This document shows positions 1-7,089 of a DNA stretch of 11,572 nucleotides, in pieces (within the stretch, counting starts at the first letter, position 1; the number at the start of each line of letters is the position of its first letter). The position numbers were made by a program, and so were the translations under genes. Source of the DNA: JABJJH01 sp047631095 (lineage in GTDB: Bacteria; Pseudomonadota; Alphaproteobacteria; UBA8366; GCA-2717185). Below the pieces are notes generated by a model that did no database searches, had not been told where the DNA came from, and saw only the letters and a program-made list of their open reading frames with translations. Where the stretch lies: positions 1-11,572 of the forward strand of contig JBLHZD010000108.1 in NCBI GenBank assembly GCA_047631095.1. Direction: 5' to 3'.

Positions 1-2
1 CG

Positions 3-623
3 GATTATACGGGCCCGGCGGCGCGCCTGGCCGACCGGCCACGCGGTATTATTCCGGGTCGGGTCGATTGTGATCCCGCCGGGCTCGTCGACCTTTTCAC
101 CGCCCAGGCCCAAGCCGTTGACGCCAGTGTCGACCGGGTCGCTGCGTTCGAGGACGTGCCGGATTCCATCGCGACGTATCTGGCCGATCATAATTTGCCA
201 AGCGATCTGCGGGTTGCGCCGGACCCACAACTCGACGGTATTCCCTGGGATCGCCGCCCGACCTTGTCCGTGTCGCGCGGAAAGACCGATGGCGACGACG
301 AGGTGTCGATCACGGGCGCCTTTGCGGGCATTGCGGAAACCGGCACCTTGATGCTGCACTCCGGACCAGAGAGCCCGACGACGTTGAACTATTTGCCCGA
401 CACCCATGTCGCGGTCATCCGGGCGTCGCAAATCAAGGGCGCGTATGAAGATGGCTGGGACGCCTTGCGTGCGATGATGAAGGATCGCCCGGATTATCTA
501 CCGCGCAATGTCAATTTTATCACCGGGCCGTCGCGCACCGGCGATATCGAACAGACGATCCTGACGGGCGCCCATGGACCGCGCCGGCTGCATATTATTG
601 TGGTTGACGATCGCGCGGCCTGA
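3..623 (+). CDS. lutC: LutC/YkgG-like LUD-domain protein, 5' end outside window
   Basis: This is the C-terminal 206 residues of an LUD-domain protein of the LutC type. LutC is one of three subunits (LutABC) of an iron-sulfur lactate-oxidising system that converts L-lactate to pyruvate. The frame is open from the first base of the window, so the start and probably other lut genes lie to the left; the ATG at 156 is internal, because family sequence continues upstream of it. Recognisable family stretches are AQAVDASVDRVAAFEDVP, the TYLADHNLP segment, ITGAFAGIAETGTLML, SPTTLNYLPDTHV and the C-terminal FITGPSRTGDIEQTI followed by GAHGPRRLHIIVVDD. The AETGT and GPSRTGDIE motifs are hallmarks of the domain. 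The stop lies four bases before the next start, suggesting co-transcription with the Smr gene. The family is clear, but the lactate role is assigned by family only, since lutA and lutB are not visible. Confidence 0.88.
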   Translation, partial: DYTGPAARLADRPRGIIPGRVDCDPAGLVDLFTAQAQAVDASVDRVAAFEDVPDSIATYLADHNLPSDLRVAPDPQLDGIPWDRRPTLSVSRGKTDGDDEVSITGAFAGIAETGTLMLHSGPESPTTLNYLPDTHVAVIRASQIKGAYEDGWDALRAMMKDRPDYLPRNVNFITGPSRTGDIEQTILTGAHGPRRLHIIVVDDRAA

Positions 624-627
624 AGCG

Positions 628-1266
628 ATGGAGTTTCGAAAAACACCGGAAGATGACACGCTGTGGCGTATGATCACCGCCGACGTCACGCCGCTGGGCC
701 CTAAAAAAAGGCGCCCGAAAAAAGTTGTTTTGAGCAAAACTAGTAAAATCAAAACCAGTGAAATCAATACGGGTAAGATCAAATCAAGTGAGATTAAGGA
801 GAAGGGACCGGGCAAGACTCCGGGTCGCGCGCCAAAACGGGTGATGCCAAATCATCCTGATCGCCCGCCGCCCGTGACAGTGCGCTCCAAGGCCCATCCG
901 GAACTCTCCCATGGCGCGGCGCCCGGCGTGGACCGGCGCACGGCGATGCGGCTGCATCGCGGTCAGATGGAGATTCAGGCACGGCTCGACCTGCATGGCC
1001 GCACCCAGGACGACGCTTTTCGCGCTCTGTGTTCGTTTATCGACGGCGCCCACGGGGCGGGGCGGCGGTCGGTTTTGATCATCACCGGTAAGGGTCAGGG
1101 CATTTTGAAAAACGCGGTGCCGCGCTGGTTGAACCAGCCGCCCCTGAGAGCCCGAATTCTGTCCTTCAGCTACGCGCAGCAAAAAGACGGCGGCGCCGGT
1201 GCGCTCTATGTGTTGTTGCGCCGGGACCGGGGCTGCTCGCAAACTCAACGCCGCGTGAATTCGTGA
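628..1266 (+). CDS. Smr/MutS2-C-terminal domain protein
   Basis: A 212-residue protein with a C-terminal Smr domain (about residues 116-200), the module found at the end of MutS2 and in stand-alone proteins; Smr domains bind or nick branched DNA or cleave RNA. The diagnostic LDLHGR motif is at residues 120-125 and the IITGKG motif at 151-156, both intact. The N-terminal half is low-complexity and basic, with a KKRRPKK run near residue 27 and four tandem five-residue repeats at residues 37-56. I chose the ATG at 628 because it is four bases after the lutC stop; the open frame extends further upstream, but only inside lutC. The stop overlaps the next gene's GTG by four bases, so these genes are probably translationally coupled. 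The substrate and cellular role of this subfamily are unknown. Confidence 0.85.
   Translation: MEFRKTPEDDTLWRMITADVTPLGPKKRRPKKVVLSKTSKIKTSEINTGKIKSSEIKEKGPGKTPGRAPKRVMPNHPDRPPPVTVRSKAHPELSHGAAPGVDRRTAMRLHRGQMEIQARLDLHGRTQDDAFRALCSFIDGAHGAGRRSVLIITGKGQGILKNAVPRWLNQPPLRARILSFSYAQQKDGGAGALYVLLRRDRGCSQTQRRVNS
736..795 (+). repeat. Four tandem 15-bp coding repeats in the Smr gene
   Basis: Four consecutive 15-base units encode KTSKI, KTSEI, NTGKI and KSSEI (residues 37-56), and a partial fifth unit begins KEK. The units differ by a few substitutions but hold a strict frame and a consensus of K-[T/S]-[S/G]-[K/E]-I. The stretch is clearly more A-rich than the rest of the gene. It lies in the linker between the basic N-terminus and the Smr domain. 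Confidence 0.85.
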
Positions 1267-1622
1267 CGCCCTTTGGGCTGAGGCTTCGTGAAATGCGCGC
1301 GGCAAAAGGGGTGCGGTTGAAAGACATGGCCAGCGCCCTTGGCGTTTCCGCCGCCTATCTCTCCGCGCTGGAACACGGCAAGCGCGGGCGGCCCAGCCGC
1401 GCGATGTTCATCGATATCTGCGCCTATTTCAACATTATCTGGGACGACGCCGACGCGCTGGAGCGTCTCGCCTGGATCAGCCATCCGCGCGTCGTCGTCG
1501 ACACTTCCGACCTAGGGCCAGAGGCAACCGAACTCGCCAACCTATTGGCGGAGTCGATCAACGGTCTGGATCCAGACTCCGTGCGCCGAATGTTGTCGGA
1601 ACTGCGAGCGCTTACAAAATAA
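1263..1622 (+). CDS. Small XRE-family helix-turn-helix regulator
   Basis: A 119-residue protein with an N-terminal XRE/Cro-C1-type helix-turn-helix (about residues 5-62): a first helix with LREMRAAKG, the LKDMASALGVSAAYLSALEHG helix-turn-helix core, then RGRPSRAMFIDICAYFNI. The C-terminal half, with ISHPRVVVDTSDLGPEATELANLLAE, resembles a conserved alphaproteobacterial family found beside Smr and hslUV genes. It starts with GTG at 1263, in a GTGA overlap with the Smr stop, which decides the start. It ends tail-to-tail with hslU, overlapping it by 11 bases (1612-1622). It probably binds DNA; its targets cannot be read from the window. No sensory domain, membrane segment or partner antitoxin/toxin gene is visible. 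Confidence 0.85.
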   Translation: MTPFGLRLREMRAAKGVRLKDMASALGVSAAYLSALEHGKRGRPSRAMFIDICAYFNIIWDDADALERLAWISHPRVVVDTSDLGPEATELANLLAESINGLDPDSVRRMLSELRALTK

Positions 1623-2919
1623 ACTTGCTGAGATCGGTGTCCTTGACCAGATCGGCGAGCTGTTCCTGAACATAATCGGCGGTGATGGGGACCGTCTCCC
1701 CGCTGCGGTCGGCGGCGGTGAAGCTGATTTCCTCCAGCAGGCGTTCCAGTACCGTATGAAGGCGGCGCGCGCCGATGTTCTCGACACTGGCGTTTATCTC
1801 GGCGGCCAGCTCGGCGAGCGCGTCGATGGCGTCTTCTTCAAACGACAGCGTTAAACCCTCGACGCCCATAAGCGCGACATATTGTTTTGGCAGGCTGTTT
1901 TCCGGCTCGCGCAGGATGCGTTCGAAATCCTCTTTAGTCAGCGCGTTCAGTTCTACGCGAATGGGCAGGCGACCTTGAAGCTCCGGTAATAAATCGGAGG
2001 GCTTGGACAGGTGAAAGGCGCCCGACGCGATGAACAGAATAAAGTCTGTTTTCACCGGCCCGTGTTTGGTGGAGACTGTCGTGCCCTCGATCAGCGGTAA
2101 TAGATCACGTTGCACGCCTTCGCGGCTGACATCAGCGCCGCCGCGATCCGCGCGGGCGCAAATTTTGTCGATCTCATCGAGAAAGACGATGCCGTTCTGT
2201 TCGACCAATTCGATGGATTCCTTCACCACGGCTTCTTCGTCCAGCAGCTTGTCGCTTTCATCGCCGATCAGGACTTCGTAGGATTCCTTGACGTTCATTT
2301 TGCGCGGCTTGGTGCGTTGGCCGAACGCCTTGCCCATCATGTCGCCCAGATTGATCATGCCCATCTGCGCGCCCGGCATGCCGGGTACTTCAAAGGCGGG
2401 CATACCGCCGCCGTGATCGGTGACCTCCAGTTCAATTTCGCGGTCGTCCAATTCGCCTTCGCGGAGCTTCTTGCGAAAGGACTGTCGCGTGCCGTCGCTG
2501 GCGCTATCGCCGACCAGCGCGTCCAGCACGCGTTCCTCCGCCGCCAGTTCCGCCTTGGCGATGACCGATTTGCGTTTTTGTTCCCGGGTCATGTGGATGG
2601 CGGTCTCGACCAAATCGCGGATGATCTGTTCTACGTCGCGACCGACATAGCCGACCTCGGTGAATTTCGTCGCCTCGATCTTCAGGAAGGGGGCGTGGGC
2701 GAGTTTCGCCAGACGTCGCGCAATTTCGGTTTTGCCGACGCCGGTCGGACCGATCATCAGGATGTTTTTCGGCAAAATTTCTTCGCGCATCTCATCGGTC
2801 AACTGCAGGCGCCGCCACCGGTTGCGCAGCGCAATGGCGACCGCGCGCTTGGCGTCGTCCTGGCCGATGATGAAGCGGTTAAGCTCGGAAACGATTTCTC
2901 TTGGGCTGAATGAGGTCAT
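1612..2919 (-). CDS. hslU: HslU, ATPase subunit of the HslVU protease
   Basis: A 435-residue AAA+ unfoldase that recognises, unfolds and threads substrates into the HslV peptidase in the cytoplasm, as a hexameric ring. Visible landmarks are the N-terminal SPREIVSELNRFIIGQ, Walker A GPTGVGKT at 57-64, the pore loop GYVG at 90-93, the intermediate domain roughly 110-235, Walker B IVFLDEID at 244-251, the sensor-2 region GARRL at 383-387, and the C-terminal DLSKFIL tail that docks into HslV. All expected elements are intact and the length is normal. I chose the ATG at 2919, giving MTSFSPREIV, over an upstream in-frame codon because it matches the family N-terminus and overlaps the hslV stop as ATGA, consistent with coupled translation. 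The 3' end overlaps the convergent XRE gene by 11 bases. Confidence 0.98.
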   Translation of the reverse strand: MTSFSPREIVSELNRFIIGQDDAKRAVAIALRNRWRRLQLTDEMREEILPKNILMIGPTGVGKTEIARRLAKLAHAPFLKIEATKFTEVGYVGRDVEQIIRDLVETAIHMTREQKRKSVIAKAELAAEERVLDALVGDSASDGTRQSFRKKLREGELDDREIELEVTDHGGGMPAFEVPGMPGAQMGMINLGDMMGKAFGQRTKPRKMNVKESYEVLIGDESDKLLDEEAVVKESIELVEQNGIVFLDEIDKICARADRGGADVSREGVQRDLLPLIEGTTVSTKHGPVKTDFILFIASGAFHLSKPSDLLPELQGRLPIRVELNALTKEDFERILREPENSLPKQYVALMGVEGLTLSFEEDAIDALAELAAEINASVENIGARRLHTVLERLLEEISFTAADRSGETVPITADYVQEQLADLVKDTDLSKFIL

Positions 2920-3458
2920 AAGGTTTCTATCGTGACGTTTTCGTTGGTGTACACACAAATGCCAGCGGCGATGGCCATGGATTTCTCCGCGATTTGACGC
3001 GCGTTGAAGTCTGGCAGGTCGGCCAGAGCTTTCGCCGCCGATAACGCATAGACGCCGCCGGAGCCGATGCCGATCAGCCCGTCTTCGGGCTCCAGAACAT
3101 CGCCGTTACCGGACAGAATGAGGCTGACGGAAGAATCTGCGACTGCCATCATCGCTTCCAGCCGCCGCAGATACCGATCGGTGCGCCAATCCTTCGCCAA
3201 TTCCACGCAGGCGCGCGTTAACTGGCCGGGATGTTGCTCCAGCTTTGCTTCCAGGCGTTCAAATAAGGTGAAAGCGTCCGCCGTCGCGCCGGCGAACCCG
3301 CCAATGACGCTGCCATCGCCAAGGCGACGCACCTTGCGGGCGTTCGCCTTTATGACGGTCGGCCCCAAGCTAACCTGCCCGTCGCCCGCGATGACGACGT
3401 CGCCATCCTTGCGCACGCAGAGGATTGTCGTGCCATGCCAACTGTTGTTTTCGCTCAT
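2916..3458 (-). CDS. hslV: HslV, peptidase subunit of the HslVU protease
   Basis: A 180-residue proteasome-like threonine peptidase that forms a double hexameric ring capped by HslU. The chosen ATG at 3458 gives MSENNSWHG followed by the catalytic TTI sequence, so processing after Gly9 would expose Thr10 as the N-terminal nucleophile; short prepeptides ending in HG are usual in alphaproteobacterial HslV. Other family features are GDGQVSLG, a KANARKVRRL stretch, the GGFAGATADAF segment, and IGIGSGG near the C-terminal third. The open frame runs 21 codons further upstream, but that extension does not resemble the family and runs into the promoter region. hslV is first in a two-gene operon with hslU (4-base overlap). 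Its leader carries a heat-shock-like promoter. The ribosome binding site is weak, being only GGCGA about ten bases upstream. Confidence 0.97.
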   Translation of the reverse strand: MSENNSWHGTTILCVRKDGDVVIAGDGQVSLGPTVIKANARKVRRLGDGSVIGGFAGATADAFTLFERLEAKLEQHPGQLTRACVELAKDWRTDRYLRRLEAMMAVADSSVSLILSGNGDVLEPEDGLIGIGSGGVYALSAAKALADLPDFNARQIAEKSMAIAAGICVYTNENVTIETL

Positions 3459-3524
3459 GCTTTTTCGCCGTGATGAAAAGGAGTGATATTGTTTCCGAAC
3501 AGACGCGCCATTCGGCAGCACCTT

Positions 3525-3556
3525 CCATGTGGCGAAAATGACGCCAAGGTCAAGGG
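3525..3556 (-). promoter_or_regulatory. Putative sigma-32-like promoter of hslVU
   Basis: On the minus strand, CCCTTGACC (3556 to 3548) is followed after 15 bases by CCACATGG (3532 to 3525). This resembles the RpoH consensus, roughly CTTGAA then CCCCAT-T at this spacing, and lies about 65 bases upstream of the hslV start. hslVU is a classic heat-shock operon in proteobacteria. The same bases can be read as a housekeeping TTGACC with a weaker -10 (ACATGG), so dual recognition is possible. This is a match by eye, with no transcription data. Confidence 0.5.
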
Positions 3557-3585
3557 TAGATTATGAGGGGGCGGGCTTTGCATCT

Positions 3586-3600
3586 GGCGCTTTTGGCGCC
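3586..3600. repeat. Small GGCGC/GCGCC inverted repeat upstream of hisB
   Basis: GGCGC, a TTTTG loop and GCGCC form a 5-bp stem in the intergenic region between the divergent hslV and hisB genes, 64 bases before the hisB start. It could be an operator half-site pair or simple RNA structure. No histidine-codon run or leader peptide accompanies it, so a classical his attenuator is not indicated. Confidence 0.35.
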
Positions 3601-3663
3601 GTGCTGGTAGAAACTGGCCGTAAAACAATGCTTTCATGCGAGTGCTTTCAGACGGGGGCGATC

Positions 3664-4263
3664 ATGCGCCAGGCGACGGTTGAGCGGAATACCAAAGAAA
3701 CGAAAATCAGCGCGACGGTCTCGTTGGACGGGACCGGCGTTTATGACGTGCAAACCGGCATCGGGTTTTTGGACCATATGCTGGAACAATTGTCGCGCCA
3801 TAGCTTGATTGATCTGACAGTGCGCGCCGAGGGCGACCTGCATATTGATTTCCATCACACGACGGAAGATTCCGGCTATGCGATTGGCGAAGCCGTGTCC
3901 AAGGCGCTGGGCGACCGGCGCGGGATCACGCGCTATGGATCTGCGGTCATTCCCATGGATGAAACCCTGACGCGCGTGGCGCTGGATTGTTCCAACCGGC
4001 CCTATCTGGTCTGGAATGTCGAATTTACCCGGCCCAAGCTTGGCGACATGGACACTGAATTGTTCAAGGAATGGTTTCAGGCCTTCGCGCAATCTGCGGG
4101 CCTGACCCTGCATGTGGAAACCGCCTATGGCGAGAATAACCACCATATCGTCGAATCCTGCTTCAAGGGATTGGCGCGGGCGTTGCGTCAGGCGGTGGAG
4201 TCGGATCCGCGCCAATCGGATGCAGTGCCCTCCACCAAAGGGGTTCTTGGCGGCTCAATGTAG
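3664..4263 (+). CDS. hisB: Imidazoleglycerol-phosphate dehydratase
   Basis: A 199-residue monofunctional HisB that dehydrates imidazole-glycerol phosphate to imidazole-acetol phosphate, using two bound Mn2+ ions. The family signatures are present: RNTKETKI at the N-terminus, GIGFLDHMLEQLSRH (residues 32-46), the metal-binding HHTTEDSGYAIGEA (64-77), MDET, and the second metal cluster GENNHHIVE (157-165), ending with STKGVLGG. No phosphatase domain is fused to it, as is normal outside gammaproteobacteria. The ATG at 3664 was chosen because family similarity begins there; the open frame extends 45 codons upstream, but that part lies in the promoter region and is not family sequence. A G-rich run a few bases before the ATG could serve as the ribosome site. 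It is the first his gene here and ends in TAG. Confidence 0.97.
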   Translation: MRQATVERNTKETKISATVSLDGTGVYDVQTGIGFLDHMLEQLSRHSLIDLTVRAEGDLHIDFHHTTEDSGYAIGEAVSKALGDRRGITRYGSAVIPMDETLTRVALDCSNRPYLVWNVEFTRPKLGDMDTELFKEWFQAFAQSAGLTLHVETAYGENNHHIVESCFKGLARALRQAVESDPRQSDAVPSTKGVLGGSM

Positions 4264-4300
4264 GGCGGCCCACAAGTAGGGCGCGTCCTCTCACAAGGCG

Positions 4301-4330
4301 GTTCCCGCTGTTAATGACAGCAGGGCGAAC
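4301..4330 (+). other. Hairpin in the hisB-hisH spacer
   Basis: GCTGT (4307-4311) pairs with ACAGC (4317-4321) around a five-base loop. The stem can extend through CCC/GGG and GTT/AAC with a one-base and a two-base bulge, using all of 4301-4330. No T-run follows, so it is not an intrinsic terminator. It could stabilise or pause the his mRNA. The spacer also holds short direct repeats, TAGGGCG at 4261 and 4277 and CACAAG at 4271 and 4292. Confidence 0.4.
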
Positions 4331-4357
4331 GGCGATTAACGAAACAAGGTTGGACGA

Positions 4358-4990
4358 ATGACGGTCGCAATCATCGACTATGGGTCTGGCAATTTGCGCT
4401 CGGCGGCGAAGGCGTTTGAAAGCCTGAGCGCGGAGCCTGTTGTGGTGACCGAAGACCCCGAAGTGGTGGCGCGCGCCGACCGGATTGTATTGCCCGGCGT
4501 TGGCGCCTTTGCGGATTGTCGTGCGGGTGTGTTGCGGCTGGATGGCATGATGGCGGCGCTGAACGATGGGGTGCTGACGCGCGGCCAACCGTTTCTAGGC
4601 ATTTGCGTCGGGATGCAATTGATGGCGACGCGGGGGCTGGAGCACGGCGCCTATGACGGGTTTAACTGGATTCCCGGCGACGTCGTTGCAATTGAGCCCG
4701 ACGATTCCCAACTAAAAATTCCCCATATGGGCTGGAATAATTTGAGCGTGGTGCGACCCCACCCGGTGTTCGCCGGGTTAGGGGACGAGGTCGATCCGCA
4801 TTGTTATTTTGTCCACGGCTATCATCTTTTGCCAGAAGACCCGGCGCATGTTCTGGCGACAGTGGACTATGGCGGAATACTGACCGCGGCGGTGGGACGC
4901 GACAATATGGTGGGTGTTCAGTTTCACCCGGAGAAAAGCCAGGCGGCCGGGTTGCGTCTGATCTCGAATTTTTTGACCTGGACCCCGTAA
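4358..4990 (+). CDS. hisH: Imidazole glycerol phosphate synthase, glutaminase subunit
   Basis: A 210-residue class I glutamine amidotransferase that releases ammonia from glutamine and passes it to HisF. The N-terminal VAIIDYGSGNLRS is characteristic of HisH. The oxyanion-strand motif PGVGAF is at 46-51, the nucleophile is Cys83 in GICVGMQL, and the triad is completed by His190 and Glu192 in VQFHPEKSQ. The segment IPHMGWNNL at 121-129 is also diagnostic. Length is normal and all catalytic residues are present. The ATG at 4358 is preceded by an AAGG/GG-type ribosome site. Its partner hisF lies downstream beyond the acetyltransferase and hisA. Confidence 0.97.
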   Translation: MTVAIIDYGSGNLRSAAKAFESLSAEPVVVTEDPEVVARADRIVLPGVGAFADCRAGVLRLDGMMAALNDGVLTRGQPFLGICVGMQLMATRGLEHGAYDGFNWIPGDVVAIEPDDSQLKIPHMGWNNLSVVRPHPVFAGLGDEVDPHCYFVHGYHLLPEDPAHVLATVDYGGILTAAVGRDNMVGVQFHPEKSQAAGLRLISNFLTWTP

Positions 4991-5012
4991 CCATTCTGAA
5001 TCCCCTAACGAT

Positions 5013-5036
5013 ACCGCAGTCGCGGTTCTGTTTTTT
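5013..5036 (+). terminator. Weak terminator-like hairpin after hisH
   Basis: ACCGC (5013-5017) and GCGGT (5022-5026) form a short stem with an AGTC loop, followed by TCTG and then six T bases. The stem is only 5 bp, so it is a weak candidate that would at most attenuate transcription into the acetyltransferase and hisA. Confidence 0.35.
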
Positions 5037-5061
5037 ACCCTGGAAGTGTTGAGCAATCGCC

Positions 5062-5583
5062 ATGGTGAGTGTTGAAGTTTACGAAGTAAAAAGCCTGGAC
5101 GGGTCGGATTTGCACGAGCTGTGCGAAGCGGTCGAATCCGCTATTGGATCGGGCGGTGGGTTTGGGTGGTTGAAGCCGCCGCCGCGACAGACGCTGGAGG
5201 TGTTTTGGCGCGGCGTGTTGCTGGTGCCCGAACGCACGGTGTTCATCGGCAAGCTCGACAATGTCGTTGCGGGATCGGCGTCCTTGCTGCGCCCGGTGCG
5301 AAACAATGAAGCGCAGGCGAAGACGATTTCCTTGTCGACGAATTTTGTGGTGCCCTGGGCGCGCGGTCACGGTCTGGCCCGGGCGCTCACCCGTGCGGCG
5401 GAGGATAAGGCGCGCGAAGATGGTTATGACACGCTCAACCTCGACGTTCGCGAAACCCAGGAAGCGGCCATCGCGCTGTATGAAAGCAATGGTTACACCC
5501 GCTGGGGCACCCATCCGCGATACGCCCATAATGGCGACAAGTGGGTGAAAGGCTTTTATTACTTCAAGGATCTGACCGCGTGA
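5062..5583 (+). CDS. GNAT-family N-acetyltransferase within the his cluster
   Basis: A 173-residue Gcn5-related acetyltransferase. The acetyl-CoA binding motif A is seen as FVVPWARGHGLARALTRAA (about residues 95-113), where RGHGLA fits the R/Q-x-x-G-x-G/A loop. Motif B follows, with LNLDVRETQEAAIALYESNGY (126-145), and the C-terminal WGTHPRYA and KGFYYFKDL strands are typical of small-molecule or protein-terminus GNATs. It sits between hisH and hisA, 71 bases after hisH, and its TGA stop overlaps the GTG start of hisA by four bases, so hisA translation probably depends on it. The substrate is unknown and a direct role in histidine synthesis is not implied. No signal peptide or membrane segment is seen. 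Confidence 0.88.
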   Translation: MVSVEVYEVKSLDGSDLHELCEAVESAIGSGGGFGWLKPPPRQTLEVFWRGVLLVPERTVFIGKLDNVVAGSASLLRPVRNNEAQAKTISLSTNFVVPWARGHGLARALTRAAEDKAREDGYDTLNLDVRETQEAAIALYESNGYTRWGTHPRYAHNGDKWVKGFYYFKDLTA

Positions 5584-6302
5584 TTTTATATCCGGCGATT
5601 GATTTGAAAGACGGCGCCTGCGTGCGATTGCGGCGCGGTGAAATGAACGACGCGACGGTGTTTAACGACTCCCCCGGCGATCAGGCGCGGTCTTTCGCCG
5701 ATGCGGGGTGCGCGTGGATTCACGTGGTGGACCTCAACGGCGCCTTTGCGGGCGCGGCGGCCAATGGCGCGGCGGTGGATGATATTCTGGGCGCCGTCGA
5801 TATCCCGGTTCAGCTCGGTGGCGGCATCCGGTCGATGGACTCAGTTGCTTACTGGCTGGAGCACGGCGTTCAGCGTGTGATCCTGGGCACGGCGGCGGTG
5901 AAGGATCCGGATCTGGTGCGCGCGGCGTGCCGCGAATGGCCGGACCGGGTGGCGGTCGGTGTTGATGCGCGCGGCGGTCTGGTCGCGGTCGAAGGCTGGG
6001 CCGAACAATCGGACATGACGGCGACGGCGCTGGCGGCGGCGTTTGCGGGCGCGGGCGTGGCGGCGATTATCTACACCGATATCGATCGGGACGGTATGAT
6101 GGAAGGCGCGAATGTGGAGGCGACGGCGGCGCTGGCGGCGACGACGGATATTCCGGTTATCGCTAGCGGCGGCGTTTCGTCACTGGAGGATCTGATGCAC
6201 ATAAAAAATGCAGGCGGCATCGCCGGGGCCATAAGCGGTCGCGCGCTCTATGATGGCCGCATTGATCTGGCCGAGGCGATCGGGGCGCTGCGATCATGTT
6301 GA
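5580..6302 (+). CDS. hisA: ProFAR isomerase (HisA)
   Basis: A 240-residue (beta-alpha)8 barrel enzyme that isomerises the aminoaldose ProFAR to the aminoketose PRFAR, the fourth step of histidine synthesis. The N-terminus ILYPAIDLKDG carries catalytic Asp8; the second acid is Asp129 in VGVDARGG, with Thr166 in YTDIDRDG. The phosphate-binding half-barrel motifs QLGGGIRS (78-85) and IASGGVSSLEDL (194-205) are intact. I chose the GTG at 5580 because it puts the family start MILYPAIDL exactly at the first codon and creates a GTGA overlap with the acetyltransferase stop; an ATG 13 codons upstream would add residues unlike the family. The 3' end overlaps hisF by seven bases. Confidence 0.96.
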   Translation: MILYPAIDLKDGACVRLRRGEMNDATVFNDSPGDQARSFADAGCAWIHVVDLNGAFAGAAANGAAVDDILGAVDIPVQLGGGIRSMDSVAYWLEHGVQRVILGTAAVKDPDLVRAACREWPDRVAVGVDARGGLVAVEGWAEQSDMTATALAAAFAGAGVAAIIYTDIDRDGMMEGANVEATAALAATTDIPVIASGGVSSLEDLMHIKNAGGIAGAISGRALYDGRIDLAEAIGALRSC

Positions 6303-7054
6303 AGGCGCGTGTCATTCCCTGTCTCGACGTTAAAGACGGCCGCGTGGTCAAGGGCGTCAACTTCGTCGATCTGCGCGATGCGGGCGACCCGGTGGAGCAG
6401 GCGCGCCTGTATGACAAGGCGGGCGCGGACGAGTTGTGCTTCCTCGACATCACCGCCAGTCATGAAAACCGCGAGACGATTTACGATGCCGTCGGACGCA
6501 CGGCGGAACAATGTTTCATGCCGTTGACGGTCGGCGGCGGCGTGCGCGTGACTGAAGATATTCGCAAACTTTTATTGGCGGGCGCGGACAAGGTGTCGAT
6601 CAACACCGCCGCCGTTCATCGCCCGGAATTTGTGTCCGAAGCATCCCAGCGGTTTGGCGCGCAATGCATTGTCGTCGCCATCGACGCCAAACAAACCGGG
6701 CCGGACAAATGGGAAATTTTCACCCATGGCGGGCGCGAACCCACCGGGCTGGATGCGGTGGAATGGGCGAAAAAAATGGAGTCGAACGGCGCCGGTGAAA
6801 TCCTGCTGACGTCCATGGATCGCGACGGCACCAAAACCGGTTTCGATATCGCCCTGACCCGCACCGTGGCCGATGCGCTGCGCATTCCGGTTATCGCCAG
6901 CGGCGGCGTCGGAAACCTGGATCATATGGTCGCGGGCGTGCGCGATGGTCATGCGACTGCGGTGTTGGCGGCGTCGATTTTTCACTTTGGCGAATACTCC
7001 ATCGCGGAGACCAAAGCGCATATGGCCGCCGCTGGCATACCCATGCGGCTATGA
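6296..7054 (+). CDS. hisF: Imidazole glycerol phosphate synthase, cyclase subunit
   Basis: A 252-residue (beta-alpha)8 barrel that joins HisH-derived ammonia to PRFAR, giving imidazole-glycerol phosphate and AICAR. Asp11 in IPCLDVKDGRVVKG and Asp130 in VVAIDAK are the catalytic acids. The phosphate-site motifs TVGGGVR (78-84) and VIASGGVGNLDHM are present, together with EILLTSMDRDGTK. The start ATG at 6296 lies inside the end of hisA (7-base overlap), typical of coupled translation of these paralogous barrels. The length is normal and nothing is missing. HisH, its partner, is encoded 1.3 kb upstream in the same direction. Confidence 0.98.
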   Translation: MLKARVIPCLDVKDGRVVKGVNFVDLRDAGDPVEQARLYDKAGADELCFLDITASHENRETIYDAVGRTAEQCFMPLTVGGGVRVTEDIRKLLLAGADKVSINTAAVHRPEFVSEASQRFGAQCIVVAIDAKQTGPDKWEIFTHGGREPTGLDAVEWAKKMESNGAGEILLTSMDRDGTKTGFDIALTRTVADALRIPVIASGGVGNLDHMVAGVRDGHATAVLAASIFHFGEYSIAETKAHMAAAGIPMRL

Positions 7055-7089
7055 ATAACGATAAACGAAAAACCTGATAGGCTGAGACG

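Noticed and set aside
498..815. Leftward open frame with a hydrophobic run that looks like a membrane protein
   Set aside because: It is the antisense of the lutC end and of the Lys/Ile repeat in the Smr gene; the hydrophobicity comes from that repeat read backwards.
2110..2913. Long rightward open frame of 267 codons
   Set aside because: It is the complement of hslU, which has all its motifs; the rightward translation has no recognisable domain and reflects GC-rich codon bias.
3529..3663. N-terminal extension of hisB by 45 codons
   Set aside because: Family similarity starts at MRQATVERN; the extension covers the divergent promoter region and part of the putative hslV promoter.
3459..3663. 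His leader peptide or attenuator upstream of hisB
   Set aside because: No short frame with a run of His codons and no terminator/antiterminator pair is visible.
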